Below are positions 51,777 to 60,572 of a stretch of 61,148 nucleotides of DNA, piece after piece. Position numbers and translations under genes: made by a program. Numbering within the stretch: position 1 is the first letter of the stretch; each line of letters opens with the position of its first letter. This DNA is from Alphaproteobacteria bacterium UBA3637 (GTDB lineage Bacteria > Pseudomonadota > Alphaproteobacteria > CAAHEQ01 > UBA3637): contig DFKU01000050.1 of NCBI GenBank assembly GCA_002373615.1, positions 1-61,148 on the forward strand, read 5' to 3'. The notes beneath the pieces are model-generated. The model had not been told where the DNA came from. It saw only the letters and a list, made by a program, of their open reading frames with translations, and searched no databases.

Positions 51777-52487
51777 TTAATTTGTGTCTTCATTTTCTTC
51801 TAAACTTCTGCGCCCAAATCTCGTAACCATAAAGCCCAATGGATTTCTGAGACGTTGAGCCCACGACATCTTCCTATGGGTTGGTTGAAACATAACTTCC
51901 ATCGTAATCAACCATTTTGAAGTATATTGTTCGCTGATTCTTTGGCTCATATTCACCAATTCAACTTCAGCCACCCACCGACTGCTATCCGGATATTTTT
52001 CTTGCCTATTCACCCGTAAAATACGAACATCACGCGTCAAACCATCTCTTTGAGCTTGTTCCAAACCTTTAATAGATTCTGTTTTAAAAAAGGTATCATA
52101 AACCGACGATTCACTCATTGCAAAAATCGGCCCATCAATTCCCCAACGTTTTTCCATCTCTGCAACATCTGAACTAATTCCGAAACGAGCCAATAAGTAT
52201 TCACGCACCAATGATTCTTGCAGGACTTTTAAATCTTCATCAGACATAGAAGAAAAATCAGGGCGCACGATTGAAATCACTTGATAATCTTTATTTTGGG
52301 CTTGCATATAAAAGGGTTGTACCCGTAACAAAGGGGTCAAACCAGACAAGGCAACAAGTATCAGTATATTCGCAATAAACGCCAGCACGGCAATCAAAGA
52401 AAAAGCACGGGCCATCCACAAGTATCGTTCTTCTTGCAAAACTTCTTTTTCTGAATACTGATCATTTGTGTTTTGTGGTTCTACCAT
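51777..52487 (-). CDS. virB8: VirB8-like (DotI/TraE-type) inner-membrane protein
   Basis: The start MVEPQNTND (ATG 52487) has AAAAGGA upstream; 236 aa. One membrane helix (about residues 26-48) is followed by an NTF2-like periplasmic domain. The end NPLGFMVTRFGRRSL is the family hallmark (NPxGFxVxxY). VirB8 forms the arch of the inner-membrane complex and contacts VirB9 and VirB10. It lies after the VirB7-like lipoprotein gene and before VirB9, in canonical order. A second, diverged VirB8-like gene lies just upstream. Confidence 0.85.
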   Translation of the reverse strand: MVEPQNTNDQYSEKEVLQEERYLWMARAFSLIAVLAFIANILILVALSGLTPLLRVQPFYMQAQNKDYQVISIVRPDFSSMSDEDLKVLQESLVREYLLARFGISSDVAEMEKRWGIDGPIFAMSESSVYDTFFKTESIKGLEQAQRDGLTRDVRILRVNRQEKYPDSSRWVAEVELVNMSQRISEQYTSKWLITMEVMFQPTHRKMSWAQRLRNPLGFMVTRFGRRSLEENEDTN

Positions 52488-52504
52488 AAAAAATCCTTTT
52501 CCTA

Positions 52505-52681
52505 TTAACCAAGCCACTCAGGTAATTCGGGAGCTTTTTTCAATTCCAAACATGCACAGGGTGATTTTTTTAGTTCGGAATAATCTTTTCCAATCCCTAC
52601 AGGCTCTTGTTCATAAATGGAACCACACGCTACCAAGGCCAATACAGCCAATACAAGCAAAGTAACTGTTATTTTTTTCAT
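52505..52681 (-). CDS. VirB7-like small lipoprotein (58 aa)
   Basis: The 58-residue frame has AAGGAGGG before the ATG. It reads MKKITVTLLVLAVLALVACG at the start, with lipobox LVAC, so Cys19 would be lipidated. The mature part of 40 residues has two more cysteines (PCACLELKK) and a proline-rich end. VirB7 proteins are similarly tiny lipoproteins that anchor VirB9 in the outer membrane, and the spare cysteines could form a disulfide with VirB9. The assignment rests on size, lipobox and its position directly before VirB8-VirB9-VirB10-VirB11; sequence similarity in this family is minimal. Confidence 0.72.
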   Translation of the reverse strand: MKKITVTLLVLAVLALVACGSIYEQEPVGIGKDYSELKKSPCACLELKKAPELPEWLG

Positions 52682-52753
52682 ACAAAACCCTCCTTTTTTA
52701 ATATTTCCGCCTTAAATCCTAGCACAGAAAATAAAAAATAGCTAATCTTTTTT

Positions 52754-53386
52754 TTAATTTTTTGCAGATTTTACGTCTGCTTCTTCAAAACGTGTAAAAA
52801 CAAGCCCGTACGGATTGGTAAAAAAGGGAGAAAAACGACGCCGCGCCGAAAAATATCCGAATTCCAAAATGGCATTTTTTTCTTTGAAACGCACTTGATT
52901 ATCTGCTAAAACTTCGTACACATGAAATGTCACATCAAAACGGTTATTGGTACGTTCTAATCTTTTGATTTCAATAGATGATACAGAGTTTGGCAAGCCT
53001 TCAATTTTCTTTTCCAGTTCCTGAGCAAAATCACTATATACGGATGGCAATGAAAGTAAATAAAGAGGCCCTCCCCTACCCCAACGATACACCATTTCGT
53101 CTGGGTCTGGATATTGTTCATATCTGATAGACAAATAATAGCGCACCAACATTTCATCTATTTTTTCTCTATCAACAACTTCCATCGGTACAACAGTATT
53201 TAATTGGGAAAATTCATGCAAAGTTGCAGAATCCTTCGTCGCTGAAAAAATTTGGGCATTTACCTGTAATTCTTTTTCTGTTTGAAGAGCCGTCAGGGAC
53301 AGTAAAACAAGCACAGATAAAGACAAAAAGGCGCAAAATAAACTAACACGAAAAAAAATAAGTAACCTTAATTTTTTCAGTGCCAT
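52754..53386 (-). CDS. Second VirB8-like membrane protein
   Basis: ATG 53386 is chosen because the longer start would overlap the upstream gene. The 210-aa product has one membrane helix (about 8-35) and a periplasmic NTF2-like domain of the same layout as the next VirB8. It ends in SPFFTNPYGLVFTRFEEAD, which parallels NPLGFMVTRFGRR. Two VirB8-like proteins in one operon suggest a heteromeric arch, as with DotI and DotJ in the Dot/Icm system. Similarity between the two is low outside the C-terminal motif and a shared Y-R-W-G-x-G-G-P-like segment (YRWGRGGPLYLLSLPSVYS versus KRWGIDGPIFAMSESSVYD). Confidence 0.75.
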   Translation of the reverse strand: MALKKLRLLIFFRVSLFCAFLSLSVLVLLSLTALQTEKELQVNAQIFSATKDSATLHEFSQLNTVVPMEVVDREKIDEMLVRYYLSIRYEQYPDPDEMVYRWGRGGPLYLLSLPSVYSDFAQELEKKIEGLPNSVSSIEIKRLERTNNRFDVTFHVYEVLADNQVRFKEKNAILEFGYFSARRRFSPFFTNPYGLVFTRFEEADVKSAKN

Positions 53387-53400
53387 GGTACTCTCTTTCT

Positions 53401-54960
53401 TTAGAATTGACAATTTGCCAACAACGGCATATTTTCACGTTGTTTATCCATAACGGAATTAATTTGCTGATATGATTCCGCTATAATTTTATCCGTTGAC
53501 TTTTTTTCCCGCATCAACTGATCCACATTGATCGCATTGGTTTGCGTCAAATAGACTGAAGCTCCTTCATCTTTTTCCAGTGCCATCAAAGCAAGACGTT
53601 GTTGAACTGTTGGCGACATTTGAGAAACATGCAGTGTCTCTGACATATCAGCTGTGGCAGTTTGAGCTTCTGCTGACAAACGTGCGCGTTTTTGTGATTT
53701 CAATCGTTCACGACGTGCCACATAATCTGGATTTTCTTTGTCTTGTTTTTCTAATTGTTCTGTGTATTTATATGCTTCTTCAATAGCTTTTTTCTTCAAT
53801 TCTTTCAACTGTTTTTGAACACGCACATAATGTCCACGATTAGAAATATCAAAATCTGTTGTGTCTATTCCCAATTCATTCAACTTTTCAATAAATGGTT
53901 GAACCATTTTTTGTTGAGCTGCGGCAGTTCCTAGACTTCCTTTATCCATTGCATCAACCACCAAAGTTATTTCATATTCATTTTCTAAATCACTTTTTTG
54001 GCCAACTTTAGCTTCAACCGTTGGGGTCATACTTTTCCCAACAAACGCCTTTGACATTTCTCCGCCATCTGTATAATTTTTAAATTTATCATTTGACATT
54101 TTTTTCCATGGTTCCGGCAGCTCTGGAATTACATTTCCCGTCAAGGGATCAATTCGCACAATATCCTTCCAGTTAGGAAGTGCTTTGGGTGCTTTTGGCG
54201 GATTACCGCTCACCGCTGTTGGATTTGTTGGACGACGCCCCTGGCTGATTTCAGCGACATATGCTTTATGTGCTGATAAAACTGTATTATATTTTGCCGC
54301 ATTATGACGCGTTTCTTCATCCACTGCAGGGCGTCCCTTTAAAGGAGCACCGTATGCCACATTCAAATTTTCATAAAATTGATTCCATTCCTTTTCAAAC
54401 AAAGAAATTTGATCTTGCCATAAAGGAAATGATTCGCCAGAATTAACTTTTCCCCATTTTTCAGGGTTCGCATACACATCCATCATAATATCACGATTGA
54501 TTGTCCAACCGGCCATTTCATTTTGTTGGCGTTGTCGCAAGGACATTGTCAATTTATCTTGATTTTGATTTTCAATTTCCTTTTGTGAAACTTGACGTTT
54601 CTGCTCATAAGTAGCCATCATTTTTGACCAAACTTCTTCTGGGTTTTTAAAGACCTTCCCTAATTTTTTGACGTTGCAAGAGGTGATATTCTTTTGCATT
54701 TCTTTAAAAAGTTCCCCTTGTTTTTTCAAATTTGCAGAAGTTTGAGCCGTATCACGCAACCCAGGCATTTCATTCATTAAATTATGAATTAAAAATGCTT
54801 TTTCTAAAGCTTCATTTTCATCTGTTAAATATGTTGTAACTTGTATAGATTGAGGCTGAGGAGCACGGCTGGCACGCAAAGTAATACTGGCCATTGAAGG
54901 AAAAGAAATCAATCCAGCCAACATTAAACAAACACCTAAAGAAATCGTTTTTTTATACAT
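53401..54960 (-). CDS. Exported helical protein of the secretion operon, 519 aa, unknown function
   Basis: I do not recognise the family. A signal peptide ends near residue 24 (PSMAS). The mature protein is rich in Gln, Lys and Glu, with long helices and coiled-coil stretches (about 55-150 and 355-450) and only two cysteines, one near residue 95 and one at the C-terminus (LLANCQF). A proline-rich linker lies near residue 255. It lies between the row of smaller exported proteins and the VirB8-like pair. It may be a periplasmic or surface subunit of the apparatus, or an exported substrate. GGGGGGAAG precedes the ATG. Confidence 0.6.
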   Translation of the reverse strand: MYKKTISLGVCLMLAGLISFPSMASITLRASRAPQPQSIQVTTYLTDENEALEKAFLIHNLMNEMPGLRDTAQTSANLKKQGELFKEMQKNITSCNVKKLGKVFKNPEEVWSKMMATYEQKRQVSQKEIENQNQDKLTMSLRQRQQNEMAGWTINRDIMMDVYANPEKWGKVNSGESFPLWQDQISLFEKEWNQFYENLNVAYGAPLKGRPAVDEETRHNAAKYNTVLSAHKAYVAEISQGRRPTNPTAVSGNPPKAPKALPNWKDIVRIDPLTGNVIPELPEPWKKMSNDKFKNYTDGGEMSKAFVGKSMTPTVEAKVGQKSDLENEYEITLVVDAMDKGSLGTAAAQQKMVQPFIEKLNELGIDTTDFDISNRGHYVRVQKQLKELKKKAIEEAYKYTEQLEKQDKENPDYVARRERLKSQKRARLSAEAQTATADMSETLHVSQMSPTVQQRLALMALEKDEGASVYLTQTNAINVDQLMREKKSTDKIIAESYQQINSVMDKQRENMPLLANCQF

Positions 54961-54968
54961 CTTCCCCC

Positions 54969-55805
54969 CTATTTATTTTTATCATCACCCAAACCATAGT
55001 TTTCAATTTCTGACGGTGTATTATTTTCACCGGCAGCGTTTTGAGGTGTCATTGGCTCAGGCCCTGATTGTAAAGCAGATTCATCGATTATTGCTTGCGT
55101 TGGAATTTTTGTTGTATCTATATCAGCTTCCATTGTTTCTGCACGAGCACGAACACGCGCAGCGATAACACGCTTACGTAATACCATCAAAGCATCCAAG
55201 ATCAAACGACGTGTCGCAACTGTACTGGCCGCATCGCTATAATCAGTATAACTGCCAGAAGAAACCTTCTCTGCAATGGCAGCCAATTCTGCATATGTCT
55301 TTTTCATGACCAAAGCGTCCGTCATGGCCTGAATAGCACGTTGCTGTGCACGATATTCAATCGCCCATTTATCTGCAGACAATTCATCCAAAGATGCCTG
55401 TCCTTTCATGATTTCCCTTGTTCTTAAATCTGCCAATTTCCCAATAGAGGTTTCTTGAATTTTAATATCTGATGGATAGGCGCCAAATTCCGCAGGAATA
55501 TCCGTCACGGATGAAGCAACTGCATTTAATACAAGTTTAGTTGAAATAGAACCTTTGTCACCAGTATAAGCTCCACCACAGCCACCTGAACGACCCTGTT
55601 CCCCTTCAAAAACCAATTTGGCTGTCAACTTCTGGTCATCTGTAAGAAAGTATTTAACAGCTGTAGATAACCCACGTCCGATGGCTCCAAATACATCAAA
55701 ACTGAGATAAGAAAACCGTTGTGCACAAACACCCGCCGCTTGAGCCCGAAACGTTCCTAAGATTAATCCCAATGAAATTAAAGCGATAAAAAATGTCTTT
55801 TTCAT
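54969..55805 (-). CDS. Exported protein of the secretion operon, 278 aa (possible VirB5-like)
   Basis: A signal peptide ends near residue 23 (RAQAAG). A Gly/Cys-rich segment (GRSGGCGGAYTG, near residue 75) is followed by two helical stretches with long runs of Ala, Arg and Leu (about 150-180 and 195-235). This pattern of two amphipathic helices separated by about 40 residues recurs in the four genes upstream. VirB5/TrbJ minor-pilus proteins are similarly exported and helical, which is why I raise that possibility. There is no diagnostic motif. The neighbour downstream starts after 8 nt. Confidence 0.55.
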   Translation of the reverse strand: MKKTFFIALISLGLILGTFRAQAAGVCAQRFSYLSFDVFGAIGRGLSTAVKYFLTDDQKLTAKLVFEGEQGRSGGCGGAYTGDKGSISTKLVLNAVASSVTDIPAEFGAYPSDIKIQETSIGKLADLRTREIMKGQASLDELSADKWAIEYRAQQRAIQAMTDALVMKKTYAELAAIAEKVSSGSYTDYSDAASTVATRRLILDALMVLRKRVIAARVRARAETMEADIDTTKIPTQAIIDESALQSGPEPMTPQNAAGENNTPSEIENYGLGDDKNK

Positions 55806-55807
55806 AT

Positions 55808-56659
55808 CTATTTCCTTTCTGCACTGGTCGGTTTTGCTTCATTCATTAATTCAATAGGTTGACCGGATAAGAAATGAATTGCATCTGCCTCCATCATTTC
55901 AATTTGTAAAGCCAAGTCCACCAATGCCATTTTTACCATTTGTTCCAATGTATGGGCATCCACTGCAATAGATCCCAATTCCCCATCCCCTGACACAGCC
56001 GCAGAAGAAATACTTTCCAAATCATTTTGGATATACCCTTTGACACGATATCCCAACGAGATATGGCGACCCGCTGCTTCTTGAGTATACTTATTTCTTT
56101 GAGCACGAATTTTATTTTTATACTCTGTCGTTTTTTGTTCGGATTTTGTTGGGTCGGCAAAAAATTCCGTTTTTACTGCTGTTCTTATATTTGCACGGAC
56201 AGTTTCATTGTTTTTAGCAGAAGCAAGAGCCGTTTTTAAGGGCGAATATCCCACATTTCCTTCATTTGCCAAAATTTCCGCATTCACATAATCAAAGGCA
56301 GAACCAGAAAATTCAGAACCCGCAACTGAACCGGGGTTTAATTGTTCAGTGGTTGTATTCGTTGTTGCCGCAGATCCCCCCGCGCCACAGGCCTTTTGAT
56401 TATCCTCTTCCTGAGTAGCAATTAATTGGGCTTTAGATTCCCCATCCCCTGTTAAGGAAATAATGCCGGCAATAAGCCCTGTAATACTACGCACACTGTC
56501 TGTCGTCACATAAGGTTCTATCGGTACTGCTACAGCACCACACAAAGGAGTTTCACATGGACATTTAGCACTATATCCATTAGGAAGAAATGCCATTACC
56601 TCCTTGACCAAAAAAACACATCCTGCAAACGTTCCCAATAAAATCAGACTTTTTTTCAT
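55808..56659 (-). CDS. Exported protein of the secretion operon, 283 aa (possible VirB5-like)
   Basis: ATG 56659 (MKKSLILLG) has GGAGGAA upstream; the longer frame overlaps the preceding gene. A signal or anchor helix covers residues 4-22. Four cysteines cluster early (AKCPCETPLCGAV, then KACGAGG). A Ser/Thr-rich linker and a helical C-terminal half follow (KIRAQRNKYTQEAAGRH, then LEQMVKMALVDLALQIEMME). It has the same two-helix tail layout as its neighbours. Proteins in this row are of similar size and are separated by 1-13 nt, so they were probably made by tandem duplication and divergence. The function is unknown. Confidence 0.55.
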   Translation of the reverse strand: MKKSLILLGTFAGCVFLVKEVMAFLPNGYSAKCPCETPLCGAVAVPIEPYVTTDSVRSITGLIAGIISLTGDGESKAQLIATQEEDNQKACGAGGSAATTNTTTEQLNPGSVAGSEFSGSAFDYVNAEILANEGNVGYSPLKTALASAKNNETVRANIRTAVKTEFFADPTKSEQKTTEYKNKIRAQRNKYTQEAAGRHISLGYRVKGYIQNDLESISSAAVSGDGELGSIAVDAHTLEQMVKMALVDLALQIEMMEADAIHFLSGQPIELMNEAKPTSAERK

Positions 56660-56660
56660 C

Positions 56661-57509
56661 TTATTCCTCCGTTTCATCAGACCCATCTATCAAAACAGGT
56701 CCTGTTTCGTTGATAATGCGCAGCCCTGACGCTTCCAAATCGCGCCCCATCAAGGCATTGACATCATTGATTTGACGATGCGTATCTAACACAATATCTG
56801 CCATACGATTATACAGTCCCGTCGGCGAGGTTTGTTTGTTGAAATTTTCAGCCAATTTTTCAAAGTGCTTCTCCAGAGATAGCGTTTCTTTATCGGTTGT
56901 TTTGGTATTTTCTTTTGATTTTTCATCTTCTGATTCTTCTGCGGTGGTTTGACTGTCTTTGGCATCTTGTTTAGCAGACATATTTAAAACCTTATCGGCC
57001 GTTGCAGAAGCCAAAGTAACCGATGCCAACAACCATTCATTTTGACGTTGCGTTGCACAACTTTTATCATCCAAATCGCAGTCCCCTTTTATCGCTGCAT
57101 CGGGTGTTTCAAATAAATATTCTTGTACAGCTTGACGCGTATTTTCAAATATTTTCTCATCAGAAACCTTTGTCAATTCTATTTGAGCTATCACCTGATC
57201 TGCGGTATACACAGTTGCCAATGATGAATCCCCAGAAGTTCCAGAGCTCCCCGAAGATCCTCCCCCTGAGCCCCCACCTAAAGCTTTCTCTAATTGTTTA
57301 ATGGCTTCACCGGCTTTGACGGTACGCTCCCCCAATTTTTCGCTGGTAACCCATGCATCCGCTCCTGTCGCTAGGGTCATTGCAGGGTCAATCCAGGCAT
57401 GCCAAAGCCAAGGAAAAGTTAAATTTTGGTTTCCTATGATAGGGAAGGAAAAAGCAGGCAAAGAAATAACCGCCACAATACCAGCCAAAACAATATTTGA
57501 TTTTTTCAT
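56661..57509 (-). CDS. Exported protein of the secretion operon, 282 aa (possible VirB5-like)
   Basis: The second ATG (57509) is used because it lies 8 nt from AAGGAGG, while the first ATG is too close. A signal peptide ends near residue 22 (PAFSF). A low-complexity Gly/Ser linker (near residue 90) and a Lys/Glu/Thr-rich stretch (near 190-210) flank a helical region containing one cysteine pair (DCDLDDKSCATQRQ). A final helical domain follows. Its stop is one base before the next ATG. The secretion context and export signal point to a periplasmic or surface part, not an enzyme. Confidence 0.55.
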   Translation of the reverse strand: MKKSNIVLAGIVAVISLPAFSFPIIGNQNLTFPWLWHAWIDPAMTLATGADAWVTSEKLGERTVKAGEAIKQLEKALGGGSGGGSSGSSGTSGDSSLATVYTADQVIAQIELTKVSDEKIFENTRQAVQEYLFETPDAAIKGDCDLDDKSCATQRQNEWLLASVTLASATADKVLNMSAKQDAKDSQTTAEESEDEKSKENTKTTDKETLSLEKHFEKLAENFNKQTSPTGLYNRMADIVLDTHRQINDVNALMGRDLEASGLRIINETGPVLIDGSDETEE

Positions 57510-57522
57510 TATCATTGCCTCC

Positions 57523-58581
57523 TTAATCTGTTAACTCTGCTGTATCAGGGATTGCTCTGGCCGCTTCAATTGTTAGAACGGATCCTTGTAACATATTCCC
57601 TTGATTCAGGCGTTGCGCCAATTCCAAATTCATCATAGCCACAATTTTCATGGCCGCCACAGTATTCACCCCGGTTCCAATTATGGTACTCAAATCTTGA
57701 ACAGCGATTTTATTGGCTTCCCCATTTGTTGCAACTGCTATTAATTTTTTTCTTGTTTTGTCTCTTTCATCCTCTGACAAAGAGCTACTTTCATCATCTT
57801 CCATGGCTTGCTGCACAGATTTCAGACCCAATTCCGCATGGGCAATACCCGCCGTACCATAATTTTGTTCATTTTGTATTTGGCGTATAGCAACTTGGTC
57901 GCGTTCTTCTGAAGTCATGCTGTCATATTTTGAACAAACAGAATATTTTGCAGCACATGACCCTGCCCCCGGTATTTCATCGGAATCTTCCGTTGTTGAA
58001 GAAGCATTACTTTTTGATTGTAACCATTCCAAATCTTCTAAAATCTTTTCACGTGTTTCATCTGTGACAATTTCAGTCACCAAGGTTCCGACCCCAACGG
58101 CTTCGATCCCTACATTTTTAAGAGCCGCTGCCTGAAAAGGTAATTTTTGAAACATTGAATCATATTTGGTTCCGCCAGGACTCCCCTTATTTCCCGCACC
58201 ATTACTTTTGGCCGCCTTTTGATATTCATCCTGAGGTTTTGGTTTCCATTTTGTTGTCACATCTTTCATCGAATTTAAAACCATATATTCTGCTGTCAGT
58301 TGCGCGGGATCTATGTTGATAGCGGGAACATGTGGGGTTCCGATAGAAACGTAATATTCAGGAGGCTTAACGAACGAAATAACTGCCCCCAAAGCTCCCA
58401 AAGCAATTCCCGCATAGGGGCTGATGGTTGAAGCAGCCGTTCCTGCCGCTGTTTGGGCAACACCACCGGCAATCATACCCAGCGTACCGGTCTGACCAAA
58501 GGCTGTTGTCGAAATAATGGTACCAGCCATCAGCCCAACCATTAACGTTTCTTTGAATATATTCATACAAGATCTTTTCAT
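57523..58581 (-). CDS. Exported protein of the secretion operon, 352 aa (possible VirB5-like)
   Basis: AAGGAGG with 6-nt spacing supports ATG 58581. A signal peptide (ending near residue 29, STTAFGQ) is followed by a small-residue hydrophobic stretch (about 35-70, rich in Gly and Ala) that could insert in a membrane. A cysteine pair lies near residue 208 (CAAKYSVC). The last 110 residues are helical and end in VAAMKIVAMMNLELAQRLNQ, which resembles VirB5/TrbJ-like tails. The function is unknown; it lies second in the operon. Confidence 0.55.
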   Translation of the reverse strand: MKRSCMNIFKETLMVGLMAGTIISTTAFGQTGTLGMIAGGVAQTAAGTAASTISPYAGIALGALGAVISFVKPPEYYVSIGTPHVPAINIDPAQLTAEYMVLNSMKDVTTKWKPKPQDEYQKAAKSNGAGNKGSPGGTKYDSMFQKLPFQAAALKNVGIEAVGVGTLVTEIVTDETREKILEDLEWLQSKSNASSTTEDSDEIPGAGSCAAKYSVCSKYDSMTSEERDQVAIRQIQNEQNYGTAGIAHAELGLKSVQQAMEDDESSSLSEDERDKTRKKLIAVATNGEANKIAVQDLSTIIGTGVNTVAAMKIVAMMNLELAQRLNQGNMLQGSVLTIEAARAIPDTAELTD

Positions 58582-58592
58582 GTTCAGCCTCC

Positions 58593-60557
58593 TTATTGTG
58601 ATTCCCCCGGACGAATTGTAATACTTGGCGCCGGAGAACTGGGTTCGCTTGGGGTTGTTGTTTTTTCATCAATCGCATTTAAATTGACCGCCCCTTGCAA
58701 TCCTAATTGAACTGCTGATAAGGCCGCCCCGCGTGTGATTTCAAATAAAACAAGACGATCTGCATCCGTGATTGCACTGATGCCACCTAAACTGCCTTGA
58801 GCCCCATCAACTGCATCTTTAAACGCTTGTGCCCGATCATAGAATGTAGATGATATTGCATTTGATCCTTCCCCAATTTGGGTGGCAGCTGTCGCCCATT
58901 CTCCCAACAGTAAGGCTCTGCGTTTTCTGATTTCTTTTTGTTCATTTGTTGTTAATACATCCGCTGAGGGGGTGGAGGTCACTTGACCGGTCCCCGCTGA
59001 TTGCCCCCCTGAGGTTCCGGCAGACATAGAAATCGCAGGCGTCGATGTATTTTCTTTTGGTTTTTCTATATCTTTTGACAACAAGCTGATGTCAATTTTC
59101 CCCATATTTAACAAAGCAATTAAAGAATTTGCCGCCCCCGAAATCGTTGTGGCAGAAATAGGAGTATCGGGTTGCACCGTAGATGCCCCGGAAATAGGGG
59201 TACCTTGAGATTCACCCATAGGCTCTGCTCCTACTATTCTGACTTTTTTGGTGGCATCATCATGTTTATTGCCTTCCACAGCCTCCATAATAATCAAAAC
59301 GTACTGTGGCACATTGGATACACTGACGGGCGCCCAAAGACTTCCGGGCTCGGGAACTCCGCCAGCCCCACCTTCTCCACCTTCTGACGCATTTGGTTTT
59401 ATAGGCGTATCGGATTTTGCCTCTGGTGTATCTCCCATCGGTTGCAAATCTTTTGCTGGCACGGTTTGAGGTCCTGATTCACCTTGGATAGTCACATTAC
59501 CTTTGCCATCTGTACCTATCACCTGGACCGCAGTTCCATCATAACGAACCATATCCCCAACCTGTGGGTTCATAGGTGCTGTTGATGGAGTTGTTGCACC
59601 AGCTAAATCAGTTGAGTTTGAGGGAAAACGAGCCTGTGAAACATCATATTCATTAGCTACTCCACTACCGTCCGCATATCGAAAAGTCCCATCTGACATT
59701 TTATTGATAGTTGTTCCGTATTCTGTTGTCTTTGTATCCACAACAGTGGGAACAGTGGAACCACCAGCGGTACTACCAGCAGAGGCAGAAGTGGATGAAG
59801 CAGGAGCACCAGTCGGCTGCCAACCTTTTTCACTCCCCAAGTACACCAGCGTTTCATCAGTAGTATACTCACCAATTTCTGGAGACGAAGGAGTTGTTGT
59901 GGCTGAACCGCCACCAGCGCCAGCAGCAGAGGCAGGTGCAGAAGTGGATGAAGCAGGAGCGCCAGTCGGCTGCCAACCTTTTTCACTCCCCAAGTACACC
60001 TGCGTTCCATCAGTAGTATACTCACCAATTTCTGGAAACGAAGGAGTTGTTGTGGCTGAACCGGCAGTAGGGGTAGAGGCAGGTATAGGAGCGGGTGAAG
60101 TTTTTGTGGCTACATAACCAGGATCAGGAGCCCTATCAGCAAACGTACCACCACCAACAGCAGGGGTAGATGTAGTAGTGGATGAAGTAGTTGTGGCTGA
60201 ACCGGTCGTGCTAGTAGTAGTGGTAGCAGCAGTAGAGGCGGGCGCAGAAGTGGATGAAGCAACTGCAGCAGAACTCGCTTGTTGTGTTGTCATCCCTTGT
60301 GGCACTTGCCCCCAGTTTTTTCCATACCAAACAAAGTCAGTCGATTGGTTTCCTGAACTCACGGTTACCACTTGACCAACATGATCCCCACTAAAAGACG
60401 GCGCAGAAGGAGTGTTGACCTGAATTCCTCTAATACGAGCATTCGTCTCAGTTACAAAAGGATTTCCACTATAACCAGGAATGGGCGTTGCTCCATATCC
60501 AGCCCCAGACACCAACACTGTTCCCAACAATAAAACTTTTAAGAGATTTTTATGCAT
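58593..60557 (-). CDS. First gene of the secretion operon: exported low-complexity protein, 654 aa
   Basis: ATG 60557 (MHKNLLKVLLLG) has AAAGGGGGAA upstream. The longer frame would start in a palindromic repeat. A signal peptide ends near residue 22 (GYGAT). About residues 80-250 are Ser/Thr/Ala/Pro-rich with an imperfect 51-residue tandem duplication containing GEYTTDGTQVYLGSEKGW. A Gly-rich stretch follows. The last 100 residues are helical (KRRALLLGEWATAATQIGEG, then RGAALSAVQLGLQGAV), like the neighbours. The Ser/Thr-rich part could be a surface-exposed, possibly glycosylated stalk. It is probably an exposed or periplasmic component; the function is unknown. Confidence 0.6.
   Translation of the reverse strand: MHKNLLKVLLLGTVLVSGAGYGATPIPGYSGNPFVTETNARIRGIQVNTPSAPSFSGDHVGQVVTVSSGNQSTDFVWYGKNWGQVPQGMTTQQASSAAVASSTSAPASTAATTTTSTTGSATTTSSTTTSTPAVGGGTFADRAPDPGYVATKTSPAPIPASTPTAGSATTTPSFPEIGEYTTDGTQVYLGSEKGWQPTGAPASSTSAPASAAGAGGGSATTTPSSPEIGEYTTDETLVYLGSEKGWQPTGAPASSTSASAGSTAGGSTVPTVVDTKTTEYGTTINKMSDGTFRYADGSGVANEYDVSQARFPSNSTDLAGATTPSTAPMNPQVGDMVRYDGTAVQVIGTDGKGNVTIQGESGPQTVPAKDLQPMGDTPEAKSDTPIKPNASEGGEGGAGGVPEPGSLWAPVSVSNVPQYVLIIMEAVEGNKHDDATKKVRIVGAEPMGESQGTPISGASTVQPDTPISATTISGAANSLIALLNMGKIDISLLSKDIEKPKENTSTPAISMSAGTSGGQSAGTGQVTSTPSADVLTTNEQKEIRKRRALLLGEWATAATQIGEGSNAISSTFYDRAQAFKDAVDGAQGSLGGISAITDADRLVLFEITRGAALSAVQLGLQGAVNLNAIDEKTTTPSEPSSPAPSITIRPGESQ
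59783..60067 (-). repeat. Imperfect tandem repeat, 153-bp period (51 aa)
   Basis: The segment containing CAGGAGC recurs with offset 153 bp (59801 and 59954), with few differences over about 130 bp. The preserved frame and high identity indicate a recent duplication, and length variation between strains would be expected. Confidence 0.85.
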
Positions 60558-60572
60558 AAATTCCCCCTTTTT

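Noticed and set aside
41514..53386. Assignment of the secretion operon to the Dot/Icm (IVB) system because of the giant repeat-bearing VirB10/DotG-like protein and DotI-like proteins.
   Set aside because: The gene order VirB7-8-9-10-11, the VirB9-type C-terminal domain and the VirB11-type ATPase fit a VirB-like system better, and no other icm/dot genes are present. Dot-like similarity is kept only as an alternative.
59704..60117. Plus-strand open frame of 137 residues opposite the first secretion gene.
   Set aside because: It mirrors the Ser/Thr-rich repeats of the real gene on the other strand and has no ribosome-binding site. It is a repeat-composition artefact.
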